15,764 nucleotides of DNA from Clostridia bacterium (lineage in GTDB: Bacteria > Bacillota > Clostridia > Christensenellales > CAG-1252), in contig JAEDHM010000019.1 in the NCBI GenBank assembly GCA_016296985.1, positions 1-15,764 of the forward strand, in the 5' to 3' direction. The notes below the pieces were generated by a model, which saw nothing but the letters and a program-made list of their open reading frames with translations, was not told where the DNA came from and searched no databases. Of the stretch, positions 13,021 through 15,764 are shown piece after piece. A program made the translations under genes and the position numbers. Position 1 is the first letter of the stretch, and each line of letters opens with the position of its first letter.

Positions 13021-14160
13021 TTATTCTACGTAAATCATTCCCTTTTCCTTATATTCACCTTGAAGTATGCCGTAAAGGTTTGTTGCATTAACGTCCCATT
13101 TTGCAGTAATCTCTCGCTCCATTTCCTTTTGAGAGGTAAACACTTTTCTACTTTGCGAAAGAAGAGATAAGATTTTTTCTTTACCTTTTCTTATTGCTAA
13201 AACGTTGTAGTAGGGAAGGGTAAGGGCTTGACTTTCTTTTGTAATATCCAAAAGGGCGCAAGTTAAAATCCTTGATATTCTCGCCTTGGTATACCTCTTT
13301 GTTGAAACCTTTTCTAAAAGTTGTTGATAGGTGTAAGAATTATCCAAAGCATTCAAAATTCTATTTTCAAGTCCTTCGCTTACGTCGGCAATTTTTGCCA
13401 AGTCTTCCTTGCTCATCGACCTAAGTTTGTACAACAAGGGAAGGGATAAGTCAACTTCCTTTTTGCTTTTCAGCAAATCTACCGAGTAGGCGGGGGCGAT
13501 GCTTTCACCAAGGCTCAAATCCTCTTTGCTCAAACTTCTCAAATAGGAGGAAGAGGGGGTAAGATTGTCAATTCCGTGATAGTCGCCAATTCTTTTGATT
13601 GCAAAGGGAGACAAGTTCTCTTTATCCGCCATTGCTTTCAAATACTCGATTGCCAAAATATTATTGGGAAGGGAAATATCAGGCAAAACAAGGTTGTTTT
13701 CCTTCGCGTATTCTTTAAGGGATTGAAGTTTTGCTTTGGGATAAGAAATTCCCAAAGAAATTAATTCTTGTAGCTTATTTTTATAAGGCAAAGGTTCTTC
13801 TTTAGTGATTTTTGCCACAAGAAACAAAGGATTCAGATTTCCTTCTTCGCAACCAAAACTGACAACACCTTCGCCTTTAATTGAGGAAAATAATTGGATT
13901 GCTCCTTTTGCAAAAATTTCAGCGCACCCTACGGCGTGAATCGTGGGGAGTTCAACAACTATGTCGGCGCCTGCTAAAATAGCGGTCTTTGCGCGAAGAT
14001 ATTTGTTGGCAATAGCAACTTCGCCTCGCTGGGTAAAATCACCGCTTTGAGCAACGAGAAGAAAATCCGCGTCGGGAAAAGCCTCTTTGCTTTTTTCAAC
14101 GTGGTAAATATGCCCGTTGTGAAGGGGATTGTATTCAGCGGTTATGGCTATGAATTTCAT
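13021..14160 (-). CDS. tmcAL: tRNA(Met) cytidine acetate ligase TmcAL (YlbM)
   Basis: This enzyme activates acetate with ATP and transfers the acetyl group to the wobble cytidine (C34) of elongator tRNA-Met, giving N4-acetylcytidine. The N-terminus MKFIAITAEYNPLHNGH carries the nucleotidyltransferase HxGH-type motif (His14, His17). It is followed by AQSGDFTQRGEVAIANKYLRA, VVELPTIHAVGCAEIFAKGA and VSFGCEEG, all typical of the YlbM family. The C-terminal STKRYTKARISRILTCALL motif is also conserved. At 379 residues it is slightly short but intact. A GAGGG ribosome binding site lies about seven bases before the ATG. It is divergent from pta-ackA, a common clostridial arrangement, and shares the strong terminator with the gene on its 3' side. 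Confidence 0.92.
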   Translation of the reverse strand: MKFIAITAEYNPLHNGHIYHVEKSKEAFPDADFLLVAQSGDFTQRGEVAIANKYLRAKTAILAGADIVVELPTIHAVGCAEIFAKGAIQLFSSIKGEGVVSFGCEEGNLNPLFLVAKITKEEPLPYKNKLQELISLGISYPKAKLQSLKEYAKENNLVLPDISLPNNILAIEYLKAMADKENLSPFAIKRIGDYHGIDNLTPSSSYLRSLSKEDLSLGESIAPAYSVDLLKSKKEVDLSLPLLYKLRSMSKEDLAKIADVSEGLENRILNALDNSYTYQQLLEKVSTKRYTKARISRILTCALLDITKESQALTLPYYNVLAIRKGKEKILSLLSQSRKVFTSQKEMEREITAKWDVNATNLYGILQGEYKEKGMIYVE

Positions 14161-14178
14161 AAAACGCCCTCTTTACTC

Positions 14179-14207
14179 TTGCCTTTTTATAAACTTTGTT
14201 TTATTAT
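14179..14207 (+). promoter_or_regulatory. Candidate promoter of pta-ackA
   Basis: TTGCCT (14179-14184) and TATTAT (14202-14207) are 17 bases apart, with initiation expected near 14214. A small dyad GCAAC-AATG-GTTGC (14214-14227) follows in the leader before the AAGGAGA ribosome binding site. Both hexamers deviate from consensus, so this is a moderate call. Confidence 0.42.
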
Positions 14208-14253
14208 TATAAAGCAACAATGGTTGCAAAGCAAATTTTTAAGGAGAAATTTT

Positions 14254-15255
14254 ATGTCTAAATTGTTGGATAGCATTAAAGCAACGGCAAAAAGCCTCAA
14301 CAAACGCATAGTTTTACCCGAAGGCGAAGAACCTCGTATTATCAGGGCCGCTGAAATGATCACCGCTGAAAAAATTGCCCAAGTTACTTTGTTGGGCGAT
14401 ATCGCGGTTATGAAAGAAAAATGTCCCGAAGTTTGTTTTGATGGAATCAAGGTTATCAATCCCAAAACTTCGGATAAGAAAGAAGAATATACCAATATTC
14501 TCTACGCTCTCCGTCAAGCAAAAGGTTTGACACGTGAGCAAGCTGAAGAACTTGTTACTCAAAACACCCTTTTCTACGGCGCTTTGATGGTAAAAAACGG
14601 TGACGCCGACGGTATGGTTGCCGGCGCAATCAACTCAACAGGCAACGTTTTGCGCGCAGGCTTGCAAGTTATCAAAACCGCAAAGGGAATCAACACCGTT
14701 TCAAGTATCTTTATTTTGGCTTTACCCGAAGGATGTCCTTATGGGGAAAAGGGAATTATGGTATTCGGTGACTGCGCCGTAAATCCCATGCCCACTGCCG
14801 AACAATTGGCAGATATTGCAATTTCAAGCGCTGAAAACGCAAAGGTTATTGCAGGAATCGAGCCTAAGATTGCAATGCTTTCTTTCTCTACAAAGGGAAG
14901 CGCAAAACACGAAGTAGTTACAAAGGTTCAACAAGCAACCGCAAGGGTAAAAGAACTTGCACCTCACCTCAACGTTGACGGCGAACTTCAATTTGATGCC
15001 GCAATCGTTCCCGAAGTAGGACAACTTAAATCCCCCGGAAGCACTGTTGCAGGTCGTGCAAACACCTTCATCTTCCCTGATTTGCAATCGGGAAATATCG
15101 GATATAAAATTGCTCAACGTTTGGGCGGAGCTGAAGCAATTGGCCCTATTTGCCAAGGCTTTGCAGCACCTATCAACGACCTTTCTCGCGGTTGCAGCGC
15201 CGAAGACGTTGTTGCCGTTGCCGCAATTACTTGTTTACAAGCAGCAAATAAATAG
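14254..15255 (+). CDS. pta: Phosphate acetyltransferase
   Basis: This cytoplasmic enzyme interconverts acetyl-CoA and acetyl phosphate, the first step of substrate-level ATP formation from acetyl-CoA. The 333-residue protein is the short form without the regulatory N-terminal domains seen in enterobacteria. Motifs visible in order are KRIVLPEGEEPRIIRAAE, NGDADGMVAGAINST, FGDCAVNPMPTAEQLADIA, MLSFSTKGSA, DGELQFDAAIVPEVG, ANTFIFPDLQSGNIGYKIAQ and GPICQGFAAPINDLSRGC. The AAGGAGA ribosome binding site at 14241-14247 fixes the ATG at 14254; the frame is open further upstream but that would run antisense into tmcAL. ackA follows nine bases after the stop, so the two form an operon. Confidence 0.96.
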   Translation: MSKLLDSIKATAKSLNKRIVLPEGEEPRIIRAAEMITAEKIAQVTLLGDIAVMKEKCPEVCFDGIKVINPKTSDKKEEYTNILYALRQAKGLTREQAEELVTQNTLFYGALMVKNGDADGMVAGAINSTGNVLRAGLQVIKTAKGINTVSSIFILALPEGCPYGEKGIMVFGDCAVNPMPTAEQLADIAISSAENAKVIAGIEPKIAMLSFSTKGSAKHEVVTKVQQATARVKELAPHLNVDGELQFDAAIVPEVGQLKSPGSTVAGRANTFIFPDLQSGNIGYKIAQRLGGAEAIGPICQGFAAPINDLSRGCSAEDVVAVAAITCLQAANK

Positions 15256-15264
15256 GAGATTCAT

Positions 15265-15764
15265 ATGAAAATTTTGGTTTTAAACGCAGGAAGTTCTTCC
15301 CTCAAATATCAACTTATCGACATGAACGGCGAGCAAGTGCTTGCTAAGGGCGTGTGCGAAAAAGTTACCATCGAAGGTTCTTTTTTAACTCACTCTAAGG
15401 GTGGCGAAAAGGTAAAAATCCAACACGAAATGCCCAACCATCAAGTTGCTTTGCAACTTGTTTTGGACACTTTGCTTTCCGACGATCTCGGCGTAATCAA
15501 AAGTCTTGATGAAATCGGCGCAGTAGGTCACCGTGTCGTTCACGGCGCCGACGATTTTAGTGATAGCGCATTAATCGATGAAAAGACGATGGCAATGATC
15601 AAAAACAACAGAGAGCTTGCTCCTTTGCATATGCCTGCAAACATTCTTTGTATTGAAGCTTGCCAAAGTTTGTTAAAGGTTCCTATGGTTGCAGTTTTCG
15701 ATACTGCATTTCATCAAACTATGCCCGACTATGCTTTCAGATATGCAATCCCTGAAAAGGATTA
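15265..15764 (+). CDS. ackA: Acetate kinase (3' partial)
   Basis: AckA transfers phosphate from acetyl phosphate to ADP, yielding acetate and ATP. Only the first 166 residues are in the window; the frame is open to the last base. Visible motifs are MKILVLNAGSSSLKYQL (phosphate-binding N-G-S-S-S), GHRVVHG (Arg90), PLHMPAN (His122) and FDTAFHQTMP (Asp146, the catalytic aspartate by alignment with known enzymes). Two positions differ from the usual sequence: HGA instead of HGG, and LHMP instead of LHNP. The ribosome binding site GGAGA overlaps the end of pta and lies about six bases before the ATG. The context with pta makes the assignment secure despite truncation. Confidence 0.95.
   Translation, partial: MKILVLNAGSSSLKYQLIDMNGEQVLAKGVCEKVTIEGSFLTHSKGGEKVKIQHEMPNHQVALQLVLDTLLSDDLGVIKSLDEIGAVGHRVVHGADDFSDSALIDEKTMAMIKNNRELAPLHMPANILCIEACQSLLKVPMVAVFDTAFHQTMPDYAFRYAIPEKD

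Noticed and set aside
14047..14253. Upstream extension of pta by 69 codons
   Set aside because: The extension reads antisense to the 5' part of tmcAL and lacks Pta homology. The ATG at 14254 with AAGGAGA begins the normal Pta N-terminus.
1..15764. Novel defence, mobile or CRISPR-like system
   Set aside because: Both strands were read: no tandem spaced repeats, transposase, integrase, phage or toxin-antitoxin pairs were seen. All sizeable frames are core or sporulation genes, apart from two small membrane proteins and one lipoprotein domain.

Overview
The window comes from a low-to-moderate G+C, endospore-forming Firmicute, most likely an uncultured clostridial-class anaerobe. The evidence is the sporulation set spoIIGA-sigE-sigG, sigK and ylbJ, together with an anaerobic ferredoxin-linked 2-oxoacid oxidoreductase (iorAB) and the Pta-AckA acetate pathway. 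Strong GGAGG-type ribosome binding sites fit the same group. No rRNA, tRNA, insertion sequence, phage gene or CRISPR array is visible. Coding density is very high: 18 genes are called and no gene-free stretch exceeds about 135 bases. I found no novel defence or mobile system. The window is chromosomal core with some unusual gene architecture.

Layout: (1) 1-3958, forward: spoIIGA (5' end cut by the window), sigE, sigG, a YlmC/YmxH-family gene, nrdR and an RluA-type pseudouridine synthase. This is the classic order around the mother-cell and forespore sigma genes. (2) 3959-6336: a reverse-strand alkaline-phosphatase-superfamily enzyme, a forward uninterrupted sigK with a recognisable pro-sequence, and a reverse-strand small membrane protein. 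(3) 6470-9789, forward: iorA, iorB and one reading frame that joins RsmD (16S rRNA methyltransferase) to CoaD (phosphopantetheine adenylyltransferase). (4) 9790-10770, reverse: ylbJ. (5) 10880-12985, forward: a probable GDSL lipoprotein and a one-helix membrane protein, closed by a strong bidirectional terminator. (6) 13021-15764: tmcAL (reverse), then pta and the first part of ackA (forward).

How the genes work together: SpoIIGA should process pro-sigma-E in the mother cell. Sigma-E would then drive late mother-cell genes, and the ylbJ start carries a sigma-E-like -10. sigma-G acts in the forespore and sigma-K is the late mother-cell factor, so three of the four compartment-specific sporulation sigma genes lie within about 5.2 kb. 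rsmD/coaD, ylbJ and tmcAL (ylbM) keep the ylbH-ylbI-ylbJ-ylbM order known from Bacillus, but with inversions and inserted genes. IorAB, CoaD, Pta and AckA share the CoA/acyl-CoA/acetate economy, and TmcAL uses acetate to modify tRNA.

Most notable observations: the RsmD-CoaD fusion; a terminator-like hairpin whose 3' arm is the ribosome binding site of the YlmC/YmxH gene; a NrdR-box-like site inside the nrdR promoter; a Spo0A-box-like site and a palindrome upstream of sigK; several probable leaderless starts with near-identical promoter geometry; and three convergent gene pairs with zero or negative spacing.
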